Below, in pieces: positions 1-7,199 of a stretch of DNA of 54,822 nucleotides. The DNA comes from Oscillospiraceae bacterium (GTDB taxonomy: Bacteria > Bacillota > Clostridia > Oscillospirales > Oscillospiraceae), in the NCBI GenBank assembly GCA_017541995.1, contig JAFXYD010000068.1, positions 1-54,822 on the forward strand. Direction: 5' to 3'. Positions within the stretch are counted from its first letter, which is position 1. Every line of letters begins with the position of its first letter. Made by a program: the position numbers and the translations under genes. The notes beneath the pieces are model-generated. The model saw only the letters and a program-made list of their open reading frames with translations. It had not been told where the DNA came from and searched no databases.

Positions 1-80
1 CACCCGCCGTAGCGGCGGCCATTGGCCGCCACCCACCCACCCGCACCCGCCGTAGCGGCGGCCATTGGCCGCCACCCACC
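1..80. repeat. Two tandem GTAG-headed REP-like palindromes
   Basis: A 37-bp unit occurs at 1-37 and again, identical, at 44-80 (period 43). Each copy has GTAG (9-12 and 52-55), then one base, then a 7-bp stem GGCGGCC/GGCCGCC closed by the 3-nt loop ATT. The same architecture recurs at 326-348, 378-399, 22850-22874 and 33291-33526 with other stem sequences. GTAG at the foot of a small hairpin is the hallmark of REP sequences recognised by RAYT (TnpA-REP) Y1 transposases. No such transposase is in this window, so the assignment rests on structure only. Confidence 0.75.
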
Positions 81-103
81 CCCCGCCAGCGTACCCCGAA
101 GCA

Positions 104-174
104 AAGGAATAGGGAATAAGCAACGACATCCGTTCGCTTATTCCCTATTCCTTATTATTTGTTATTTGTTCCTG
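104..174. repeat. Inverted 7-bp-periodic repeat
   Basis: An 18-bp perfect inverted repeat (104-121 with 136-153, 14-nt loop) is followed by AT-rich heptamers in register: ATTCCCT, ATTCCTT, ATTATTT, GTTATTT, GTTCCTG (140-174). It overlaps the last codons of the minus-strand pseudouridine synthase, which stops at 145. The 7-nt period matches the arrays at 421-489, 19911-19938, 20414-20455 and 42080-42107. It could also act as a weak transcription terminator for the gene. Confidence 0.55.
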
Positions 175-1242
175 CTGCTGGCCGACGCCCAGCACGATTT
201 TGGAGACGAAGCACAGCCGCTCCCCGGTCAGGGGGTGCTCCAGGCTGACCCGCCGGGCCACCAGCTGCTGGCCGGAGAGAGCTGTCCGCAGGGAGGCGGC
301 CCCTGACGCCTCCGCCGGGACGGGCGGGCGCTCGGTGAGCGCCCCTACGGCGGATTCGGCAGGCGGGTGCGGGCTGGGCGGGCAGATTGCCCGCGCTACA
401 TCCTGTTCGTCAGGCGCCTCTGTTCCCTGTTCCCTGTTCCCTTCCCTCACCCTGATCCCTGATCCTTGATCCCTGATCCCTGCTCCGTGATACTGGGGAT
501 CCCCCAGAATCGGGAAGCCCAGGTAGGCGCAGTGGACCCGCAGCTGGTGGGTGCGGCCGGTGAGGGGCCGCAGCTCCAGGCGGCAGAGGGCGGGGCTGTC
601 GGGGGCGGCCCGCAGGCCCCGCTCCAGCACCCGGAAGCCGGTCCGGGCGGGCTTGCCCGCTGGGCTGACGAAGCGCAGCAGGCTGGGGTTGGGCCGCTTG
701 GCGATGGGCAGGTCGATGAGCCCCTCGTCGGCCTCGGGCCCGCCCAGGGTCAGGGCCTCGTAGACCTTCTCCAGCCGCCCGTCCGCCAGCTGCTCCATCA
801 GCAGCCAGTGGGCCCAGGCGTTCTTGGCGAAGACCACCACCCCCATGGTGTCCCGGTCCAGCCGGGTCAGCACGTGTACCCCGCAGGCCTGGCCCGTGCG
901 GCGGTAATAGCCCAGCAGGTAGTTGGCCAGGGTGCCGGTCTGCCGGGAAAAGGTGGGGTGGACCAGGATGCCCGCGGGCTTGTCCAGGACCAGCAGGCAG
1001 GGGTCCTCATAGAGGATGGAGAGGGGCCCGTCCTCGGCGGGGAAGTCCGGGGCCGCCTCCTCGATGGTGACGCTGACCCGGTCGCCGGGCTCCAGGATCC
1101 GGTTGGTGTGGGCGCGCTCCCCGTTGACCCGGAAGACGTCCAGGGGCTTGAGCCGCCGCACCAGCCCGTCGGAGATCCGCAGCTCCCGCCGCAGGGCCGA
1201 GAGCAGCTTGGTTCTCCGGGTCATCACGCAGGATAATTCCAC
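145..1242 (-). CDS. RluA/RluD-family 23S rRNA pseudouridine synthase with repeat-derived insert
   Basis: The product isomerises uridine to pseudouridine in large-subunit rRNA. It has an N-terminal S4-like RNA-binding region (residues ~12-60) and a synthase domain. Asp129 in the RLDRDT motif is the catalytic aspartate of this family, and TGRTHQLRVH (228-237) is the conserved family motif. The start is GTG at 1242, with GGGAGG 8 nt upstream. Residues ~254-323 are foreign to the family: they translate heptamer repeats and two GTAG palindromes (DNA 274-483). A normal-looking end resumes at ~324 (HPLTGERL...). The reading frame survives the insert, so the enzyme may still work. The last ~15 residues come from a further repeat. 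It converges on nothing inside the window. Confidence 0.85.
   Translation of the reverse strand: MELSCVMTRRTKLLSALRRELRISDGLVRRLKPLDVFRVNGERAHTNRILEPGDRVSVTIEEAAPDFPAEDGPLSILYEDPCLLVLDKPAGILVHPTFSRQTGTLANYLLGYYRRTGQACGVHVLTRLDRDTMGVVVFAKNAWAHWLLMEQLADGRLEKVYEALTLGGPEADEGLIDLPIAKRPNPSLLRFVSPAGKPARTGFRVLERGLRAAPDSPALCRLELRPLTGRTHQLRVHCAYLGFPILGDPQYHGAGIRDQGSGIRVREGNREQGTEAPDEQDVARAICPPSPHPPAESAVGALTERPPVPAEASGAASLRTALSGQQLVARRVSLEHPLTGERLCFVSKIVLGVGQQQEQITNNKE
326..348 (-). repeat. GTAG-headed REP-like palindrome inside CDS
   Basis: An 8-bp stem GGGCGCTC/GAGCGCCC with a 3-nt loop (334-336) has CTAC at 345-348, so on the minus strand it reads GTAG followed by the hairpin. It lies inside the coding sequence of the pseudouridine synthase. 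Confidence 0.7.
378..399 (-). repeat. GTAG-headed REP-like palindrome inside CDS
   Basis: A 7-bp stem GCGGGCA/TGCCCGC with the loop GAT has one base and then CTAC (396-399). On the minus strand this is GTAG, C, hairpin. Loop and layout match the units at 33291-33526, while the stem differs at two compensating positions. Confidence 0.7.
421..489. repeat. 7-bp tandem repeat arrays inside CDS
   Basis: Three copies of TGTTCCC (421-441) are followed after an imperfect stretch by ATCCCTG-type heptamers (455-489: ATCCCTG, ATCCTTG, ATCCCTG, ATCCCTG, CTCCGTG). The array lies within the pseudouridine synthase gene and encodes residues around 252-274. Confidence 0.8.
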
Positions 1243-1322
1243 GGCGGAGGCCTCCCTTCTGTCTGTTTTTGTTGATTATATCGAAGCCTGGGGAAAAAAT
1301 CAAGATTAACATAAAATAGTCC

Positions 1323-1351
1323 TTGACAACAGGGCTCTTACCCGGTAAAAT
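1323..1351 (+). promoter_or_regulatory. Promoter of rny
   Basis: TTGACA (1323-1328), a 17-nt spacer and TAAAAT (1346-1351) form a near-consensus sigma-A promoter about 100 nt before the rny start. Confidence 0.75.
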
Positions 1352-1454
1352 AATCGGTGGATTAGTTTGCCCGCCCGGTCCTTAGGGAAGGCAGGAGCGG
1401 GTATTTCTTTTTCTCGGCATACCCAATTCTGAGTGAAAGGAGGTGTGCGGAGTT

Positions 1455-3005
1455 ATGGAATGGATTTGGTATATCCTCCTGCCCCTTCTGGGCATCGCCG
1501 TTGGCGTCATTGCATCGGTCCTGGTCTTCACCAAAATGAAGAAGGACGCGGTTGAAAAGATAAAGAGCGCGGATGAGGAAGCCACGCGTCTGTATAACGA
1601 GGCCATCAAGGCCGGAGAAAACAAGAAGCGTGAAATGCTTCTGGAGGCCAAGGAAGAGATCCATAAAACTCGCACCGAAAACGAGAGAGAAAACAAGGAA
1701 CGCCGCACCGAGCTCAACAAGCAGGAGCGCCGCCTGCAGCAGAAGGAAGAGTCCCTGGACAAAAAGCTGGACAACTTCGAGCGCAAGGAGGAGGAGCTCC
1801 GCAAGCGTCAGCAGGCCGTGGTCAACACCCAGGAGGAGGTCAACTCCATCAAGAAGGCCCAGCTGGAGATGCTGGAAAAGATCTCCGGCCTGACCCAGGA
1901 GGAGGCCAAGGTCCTCATCATCAAGAACGTGGAGCAGGAGGCCCGGCATGACGCCGCCGTCAAGCTCAAGGACATCGAGGCCGAGCTGAAGGACAACGCC
2001 GATCAGCTGGCCCGGGAGATCATCTCCACCGCTATCCAGCGCTGCGCCGCCGACCACGCCGCCGAGACCACCGTCTCCGTGGTGGCCCTGCCCAACGACG
2101 AGATGAAGGGCCGGATCATCGGCCGCGAGGGCCGCAACATCCGCACCCTGGAGACCATCACCGGCGTCGATCTCATCATCGACGACACCCCGGAGGCCAT
2201 TACCGTCTCCTCCTTCGACCCCGTCCGCCGGGAGATTGCCCGGGTGGCCCTGGAAAAGCTGATTGCCGACGGCCGCATCCATCCCACCCGCATCGAGGAC
2301 ATGGTGGAGAAGGCCCGCCGGGAGGTGGAGACCACCATCAAGCGGGAGGGCGAGCGCGCCGTCTTCGAGACCGGCGTGCAGGGCCTGCATCCCGAGCTCA
2401 TCAAGCTCCTGGGCCGTCAGAAGTACCGCACCTCCTACGGCCAGAACGTGCTCAACCACTCCATGGAGGTGGCCCACATCGCGGGGCTGCTGGCCTCCGA
2501 GCTGGGGGAGGACGTGGCCCTGGCCAAGCGGGCCGGTCTGCTGCATGACCTGGGCAAGAGCGTGGACCACGAGATGGAGGGCAGCCACGTCCAGCTGGGC
2601 GTGGAGCTGGCCCGGAAGTACAAGGAATCGGCCGAGGTCATCCACGCCATCGAGGCCCACCACGGCGACGTGGAGGCCAAGACCGTCATCGCCTGCCTGG
2701 TGCAGGCGGCCGACGCCATCTCCGCCGCCCGCCCCGGTGCCCGGCGGGAGAACGTGGAGAACTACGTCCGCCGTCTGGAGAAGCTGGAGGAGCTCACCGG
2801 CTCCTTCCCCGGCGTGGAAAAGGCCTACGCCATCCAGGCCGGCCGGGAGGTCCGCATTATGGTGCGGCCCGAGGACGTCTCCGAGGACAATATGGTCCTC
2901 ATGGCCCGGGACATCGCCAAGAAGATCGAAGCCGAGCTGGAATACCCCGGCCAGATCAAGATCAACCTCATCCGCGAGACCAAGGCCGTGGATTACGCCA
3001 AGTAA
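1455..3005 (+). CDS. rny: Ribonuclease Y
   Basis: Membrane-anchored endoribonuclease that starts mRNA decay in Firmicutes. The 516-residue product has a single N-terminal membrane helix (~3-25), a long charged coiled coil (~30-190), a KH domain ([12 protein letters not shown] in the middle) and a metal-binding HD domain (HDLGK) near residue 360. Length and order match the family. ATG at 1455 is chosen because GGAGGTG lies about 9 nt upstream; an in-frame GTG at 1443 overlaps the ribosome binding site. It is a single gene, with its own promoter (1323-1351) and terminator (3016-3045). RNase J is encoded at 42845-44503 in the same window. Confidence 0.97.
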   Translation: MEWIWYILLPLLGIAVGVIASVLVFTKMKKDAVEKIKSADEEATRLYNEAIKAGENKKREMLLEAKEEIHKTRTENERENKERRTELNKQERRLQQKEESLDKKLDNFERKEEELRKRQQAVVNTQEEVNSIKKAQLEMLEKISGLTQEEAKVLIIKNVEQEARHDAAVKLKDIEAELKDNADQLAREIISTAIQRCAADHAAETTVSVVALPNDEMKGRIIGREGRNIRTLETITGVDLIIDDTPEAITVSSFDPVRREIARVALEKLIADGRIHPTRIEDMVEKARREVETTIKREGERAVFETGVQGLHPELIKLLGRQKYRTSYGQNVLNHSMEVAHIAGLLASELGEDVALAKRAGLLHDLGKSVDHEMEGSHVQLGVELARKYKESAEVIHAIEAHHGDVEAKTVIACLVQAADAISAARPGARRENVENYVRRLEKLEELTGSFPGVEKAYAIQAGREVRIMVRPEDVSEDNMVLMARDIAKKIEAELEYPGQIKINLIRETKAVDYAK

Positions 3006-3015
3006 AGAACAAACC

Positions 3016-3045
3016 AAAAACGCGCGGCGCGAGCCGCGCGTTTTT
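3016..3045. terminator. Bidirectional terminator between rny and the Y-family polymerase gene
   Basis: A GC-rich stem (CGCGCGGC/GCCGCGCG, loop GCGA) is flanked by A5 on the left and T5 on the right, so it can end transcription from both convergent genes. Confidence 0.9.
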
Positions 3046-3052
3046 GTTCTTT

Positions 3053-4561
3053 TCAGGCCTTGTGGCCGCCTACCTGCTGGTTGCGGTCCATGGCGGTGCC
3101 GGCCTCCTGGAGGTTCATGGCCTTGACGACGGCATTCTTGCCGAAGCGCTTGCGGATGGCAAGGATGGCCTCCTGCTGGCGGCGCTCCTTTACCGCCCGG
3201 GCGGCCTGCTCCGCCTGGGCCTCCGGGTCCTCGAAGAGACTGAGCTGGACCGGCTGCTCCGCCAGCTTCGCCTCCTCCTGGACGTGGTTTGCCACCACGT
3301 AGAGCCGCCGCACCGTCAGGGCCGGATCCGCGATCCGCGCAAAGAGGGCCACAGCGGCCTCGGTGATCTGCCGGGTGGAGGCGGTGAAGCCCCCGAGATT
3401 TTGGGAGCCGTGGACCCCGTCGGGCACCGAACGCCCGTACCAGTCCCGGGAGACCGTGCCGGAAAAGAGGGTCCGGGCCTCCGGGGTTTTCAGATTTTCA
3501 ATGTCGTAGCCCACGGAGAGCACGATCTGATCCGTCACCAGCCCCTTGTCCACCAGATCCAGCACCAGGGAGTCCGTCATCTCCCGGACGATGAGCCGGG
3601 TGTCCTCAAAGGAATAGGGCCGGTGCAGCACCTGCCCCACGGAGAGGGAGCTGCCCTTGGGCTTGTAGGCCTTGATGTCCGGGATGCCGCAGGGCTCCAG
3701 ACCCCAGGCGTGGTCGATCAGCAGCTCGGCGTTGACCCCAAAGAGCTTGTAGAGCAAATTTTCGTTGTGCCGCTCGTGCTCCTTGCCCAGCGAGCAGCGG
3801 GCCACGTCCCCCATGGTGAACATGCCGTTGGCCTCCAGCTTCCGGCTGATGCCCCGGCCGACGCGCCAGAAGTCTGTCAGAGGCCGGTGCTCCCAGAGCT
3901 GCTCCCGGAAGCTGCGCTCGTCCAGCTCCGCGATGCGGACCCCGTCGGCGTCGGCGGGGAGCTTCTTGGCCACGATGTCCATGGCCACCTTGCAGAGGAA
4001 GAGATTCGTTCCGATGCCCGCCGTGGCGGTGATGCCCGTCCTGCGCAGCACGTCCCGGATCATGCGGATGGCCAGCTCGTGGGCGCTGCACTTGTAGGTG
4101 TTGAGGTAGGGGGTCACGTCGATGAAGACCTCGTCGATGGAATATACGTGAATATCCTCCGGGGAGACGTAGTTGAGATAGGTCTGATAGATCCCGGCGC
4201 TGCAGTCCATGTAATGGGCCATCTGGGGCGGGGCGATGATGGGCTCCAGCTTCAGCCCGGGGTTGGCCCGCAGCCGGTCCGCCTGGGCGGAGACCCCGGT
4301 GAAGACCCGGCCCGGGGCGTCGGAGAGGCGGCGGGCGTTGATGCGCTCCACGGCCTGCTTCACCTCAAAGAGCCGGGGCCTGCCCGGGATGCCGTAGGCC
4401 TTCAGGGCGGGGGAGACGGCCAGGCAGATGGTTTTGTCGGTGCGGCTCTCGTCGGCCACCACAAGGGCGGCGTTCAGCGGGTCCAGGCTCCGCTCCACGC
4501 ATTCCACGCTGGCATAAAAGCTTTTCAGATCGATGGCAAGATACTGCCGCTGCCGCTCCAC
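3053..4561 (-). CDS. Y-family DNA polymerase (UmuC/UvrX type)
   Basis: Error-prone translesion polymerase of 502 residues. The palm carries the metal-binding Asp11 (AIDLKSFYASVE) and Asp143/Glu144 in YSIDEVF. A helix-hairpin-helix region and a little-finger domain follow. QLSLF at 439-443 is a textbook beta-clamp binding motif. The start appears to be GTG at 4561, with an uninterrupted G-run (plus-strand 4568-4574) as the Shine-Dalgarno. A minus-strand TATAAT lies at 4634-4639, but the -35 is weak. The family is often under LexA control, yet no clear Clostridium/Bacillus-type LexA box (GAAC-N4-GTTC) was found here. The gene is divergent from the pilus operon and shares a terminator with rny. 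Whether it is DinB- or UmuC-like cannot be settled by eye; the length and 'STRQITEAA' region favour UmuC/UvrX. Confidence 0.92.
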   Translation of the reverse strand: MERQRQYLAIDLKSFYASVECVERSLDPLNAALVVADESRTDKTICLAVSPALKAYGIPGRPRLFEVKQAVERINARRLSDAPGRVFTGVSAQADRLRANPGLKLEPIIAPPQMAHYMDCSAGIYQTYLNYVSPEDIHVYSIDEVFIDVTPYLNTYKCSAHELAIRMIRDVLRRTGITATAGIGTNLFLCKVAMDIVAKKLPADADGVRIAELDERSFREQLWEHRPLTDFWRVGRGISRKLEANGMFTMGDVARCSLGKEHERHNENLLYKLFGVNAELLIDHAWGLEPCGIPDIKAYKPKGSSLSVGQVLHRPYSFEDTRLIVREMTDSLVLDLVDKGLVTDQIVLSVGYDIENLKTPEARTLFSGTVSRDWYGRSVPDGVHGSQNLGGFTASTRQITEAAVALFARIADPALTVRRLYVVANHVQEEAKLAEQPVQLSLFEDPEAQAEQAARAVKERRQQEAILAIRKRFGKNAVVKAMNLQEAGTAMDRNQQVGGHKA

Positions 4562-4869
4562 GGAAGTCCCCCCCTTTTTTTATATGTATGATTTTGCACA
4601 CTTATGTATAAATCGGATATACCGGGTGAACATATTATACCACAATTCCCGCGATTTGAAAAGCCGCAGCCTGGAATTTATGAAGAATTGGTTAAAAAAT
4701 TACCAGAAAATGACAAAAAACTGTTGCAATATATATCCCGGAGGTGTATAATTGGAACGAACATAGAGTAGTGTACGGTATGATGCCCTAATAGGAATAT
4801 TCCGCCGTCCGCTGCTTGGCCGAATGATCCGCGCTCCGGCGCGGAGACCCGAATGCGAGGCGATCAAAT
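4562..4869. other. Divergent intergenic control region
   Basis: These 308 bp hold no credible gene. They carry the minus-strand -10 (4634-4639) of the polymerase gene, the plus-strand pilus promoter (4724-4752) and, in the ~110-nt pilus leader, a 6-bp hairpin CCGCGC/GCGCGG with a UCCG (UNCG-type) loop at 4829-4844. The A+T content is clearly higher than in the flanking genes. Confidence 0.7.
4724..4752 (+). promoter_or_regulatory. Promoter of the pilus operon
   Basis: TTGCAA (4724-4729), 17-nt spacer, TATAAT (4747-4752). The next terminator in this direction is at 15433-15470, which implies a ~10.7-kb transcript. Confidence 0.75.
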
Positions 4870-6528
4870 ATGACAAATAAGGAACTGCGCCGACTCCGCA
4901 AAACCGAGCTTATGGAGCTGCTGGTGGACCAGATGAAGCAGAACGAGTGGCTGCAAAAGAAGCTGGAGGGCCAGGAAACAGAGCTCAAGAGCTCCAACTC
5001 CCGCCTGGAGGAGGAGCGCCAGCAGTACGCCGAAAAGACGGAGCAGCTGGCTGAGAAGGATCGCCTCCTGGCCGGGAAAGACGACCAGATGGCCGAGAAG
5101 GACCGTCAGCTGATCCAGAAGGACCGTCAGCTCAGCGAGAAGGACGAGCGAATCGCCGAGCAGGCCCGGCTCTACGCCGAAAAGGACGCCCTCCTGGCCG
5201 ACAAGGATCGGCAGCTTCGGGAAAAGGACTCCCAGATCGCGGAGAAGAACGATCTTCTGGAAACCCGGCTCAACGACCGCGCCCAGGAGATGGAGCGCCA
5301 CCAGGCCATCTACGCCGAGAAGGACGGCCAGCTGGCCGAGAAGGATCGGATCCTGGCGGCCCGGGATGAAACAATCAACGCCCAGACTGAACGCCTCAGC
5401 AAGCTGGAGCTGCACTCCGCGCAGACGGAGGCGGAGCTTCTGGAGACCAACCGCAAGCTCAGCGACGCCGAGAGCCGCCTGCAGGAGCGGGAGGCCGCCC
5501 TGGAGCGCCGGGACGCCATTCTGCTGGAGGCTGGCTCCATTGCCGAGGCGAGCCTTCGCCTGAACGGGGTCTTCGAGGCCGCCCAGGCCGCCGCCGACGA
5601 GTATCTGGCCAACGTCAGCCGCATCGAGACCGAGCGCCGCAGCGCCGCCGAGAGCCTGGAGTCCGAGGCCCGGGCCAACGCCGAGGAGCTGGTCCGCCAG
5701 GCCGAGACCGAGGCCGCCGCTCTGCGGGATCGGGTCCGGCAGGAGACCGAGGAGCTCCGGCAGAACGCCGAGCAGGAGGCCGCCGCCCTGCGGGAGACCG
5801 CCCAGCGGGAGACCGCGGCCCTGCGGGAAAAGACCCAGAAGGAAGCCGAGCAGCTTCTGACCGAAGCCCGGGAGAAGGCGGACACCCTGCTGGAGAACTC
5901 CCGCACCAAGGCCAGCATCGTGGAGAAGGAAGCGGACCTGGTCAGCTCCCAGAAGCACAACATGGCAAACTCCGCCCTGCTGGAGGCCCAGATGAAGGCC
6001 ACCTCCTCCGTGGCGGAGGCCCAGAAGCACGCGGACGCCATTCTGACCAAGGCCCAGGAGGAGGCCGACCGGCTGACCCTGGAATCCCGGCAGCAGGCGG
6101 AGCAGCTCCTGTCCGTGGCCCACGCGGAATCCGCCCGGCTGGACAGCGAGGCCCGCAGCCAGGCGGAGGCCATCCGCAGCGGCGCCGAGGAATACGAGAG
6201 CGCCAAAAAGGCCGAGGCCGACAGCGCCGCGGCCCAGGCCAGGGAGGACGCCGAGCGCAGAATCCGGGAGGCCGAGGAGCGGAAGACCGAGATCACCCGC
6301 CAGGCGGAGCAGATCAAGGCCGACGCCGAGAAGGAAGCAGAACGCATTGTTCACACCGCCAATCTCCAGGCCGACCGCCTGGGCCGCGAGGCCGCGGAGC
6401 TCTACGTCCGCAAGGTCCGCGAGGCGGACGATCATTGGAATAAGATCACAGGCGATCTGGAGCAGTTCTACGATCAGCACCAGGGCCTGCGGGAAATGCT
6501 GAAGATGATCGGCAACGTACAGGTATAA
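4870..6528 (+). CDS. Long coiled-coil protein at the head of the pilus operon
   Basis: A 552-residue, highly charged, almost wholly helical protein with no signal peptide or membrane segment, so probably cytoplasmic. A short N-terminal motif (KELRRLRKTELMELL, residues 4-18) precedes a coiled coil. Residues ~50-130 are built of seven-residue repeats of the type EKDRQLx. Residues ~260-520 are Ala/Glu/Arg-rich, like DivIVA or ATPase-b-type stalks. The sequence is translated from an ATG with GAGG 8 nt upstream. It is followed after 19 nt by a signal peptidase gene. It may be a scaffold or localisation factor for the pilus secretion/sortase site (inference from position). Function is unknown. Confidence 0.8.
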   Translation: MTNKELRRLRKTELMELLVDQMKQNEWLQKKLEGQETELKSSNSRLEEERQQYAEKTEQLAEKDRLLAGKDDQMAEKDRQLIQKDRQLSEKDERIAEQARLYAEKDALLADKDRQLREKDSQIAEKNDLLETRLNDRAQEMERHQAIYAEKDGQLAEKDRILAARDETINAQTERLSKLELHSAQTEAELLETNRKLSDAESRLQEREAALERRDAILLEAGSIAEASLRLNGVFEAAQAAADEYLANVSRIETERRSAAESLESEARANAEELVRQAETEAAALRDRVRQETEELRQNAEQEAAALRETAQRETAALREKTQKEAEQLLTEAREKADTLLENSRTKASIVEKEADLVSSQKHNMANSALLEAQMKATSSVAEAQKHADAILTKAQEEADRLTLESRQQAEQLLSVAHAESARLDSEARSQAEAIRSGAEEYESAKKAEADSAAAQAREDAERRIREAEERKTEITRQAEQIKADAEKEAERIVHTANLQADRLGREAAELYVRKVREADDHWNKITGDLEQFYDQHQGLREMLKMIGNVQV

Positions 6529-6547
6529 AACAGAAGCGAATTGAGGC

Positions 6548-7132
6548 ATGAAGAACAAAAAGCCCATTGAGCTGCCCACCATCGAGGAGCTGGAGGCGGA
6601 GATCAACCGAAAAAAGCACAAGCAAAACCAGCACCATCTGATGCGGAACGCCATCTACGTCCTGATCGTCGTGGCGGCCGTCACCTCCCTGATTTCGATT
6701 TTCTTTGTCCGGGCGCTGAAAACCTTCGGCAGCTCCATGACCCCCACCCTGGAGGACGGGGACATCGTGGCGGTCTATCTGACCGACGAGGCCGAACCCG
6801 GCCAGCTGGTGGCCTTCTACTTTAATAATAAACTGATCATCAAGCGGGTGATCGCCCTGGGCGGCTCCGTGGTGGATATGGACGAGGCGGGCAACGTGTT
6901 CGTGGACGGCAGCCCCCTGGAGGAGCCCTATCTGGCGGAAAAGGCCCTGGGGGAGGTCTCCGTGGAGTTCCCCTTCACCGTCCCGGACGGGCAGTACTTC
7001 GTCCTGGGCGACAACCGGATCACCTCCACGGATTCCCGCAGCAGCATCATCGGCTGCGTGGATCCCGACAATATGCTGGGCCGGGTGGTATTCAAGGTCT
7101 GGCCCCTGGAGGACTTCGGCAAAATCCGCTGA
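6548..7132 (+). CDS. lepB: Type I signal peptidase (pilus-associated)
   Basis: Membrane serine protease that removes signal peptides. The 194-residue product has a cytoplasmic N-terminus, one membrane helix (~34-54) and an extracytoplasmic catalytic domain. Ser63 (GSSMTPTL) and Lys99 (IIKRVIAL) form the Ser/Lys dyad, and the LGDNRxxSxDSR box follows near residue 150. Placement between the coiled-coil protein and the pilins suggests it processes pilin precursors. Pilus islands of other Gram-positives often carry their own signal peptidase. Confidence 0.95.
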   Translation: MKNKKPIELPTIEELEAEINRKKHKQNQHHLMRNAIYVLIVVAAVTSLISIFFVRALKTFGSSMTPTLEDGDIVAVYLTDEAEPGQLVAFYFNNKLIIKRVIALGGSVVDMDEAGNVFVDGSPLEEPYLAEKALGEVSVEFPFTVPDGQYFVLGDNRITSTDSRSSIIGCVDPDNMLGRVVFKVWPLEDFGKIR

Positions 7133-7199
7133 GGCGCCCCTTGCCCCGGCGGCGATCTGATCTCACGATCCGACATACACGACGAAGAAGGAAAGAAAG

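Noticed and set aside
22-306. Small plus-strand open frames at the window start
   Set aside because: They cover REP and heptamer repeats and run antisense to the pseudouridine synthase; no ribosome binding site or family resemblance.
4562-4869. LexA box controlling the Y-family polymerase
   Set aside because: Only half-sites such as CGAAC and GAACAT were found; no GAAC-N4-GTTC type palindrome.
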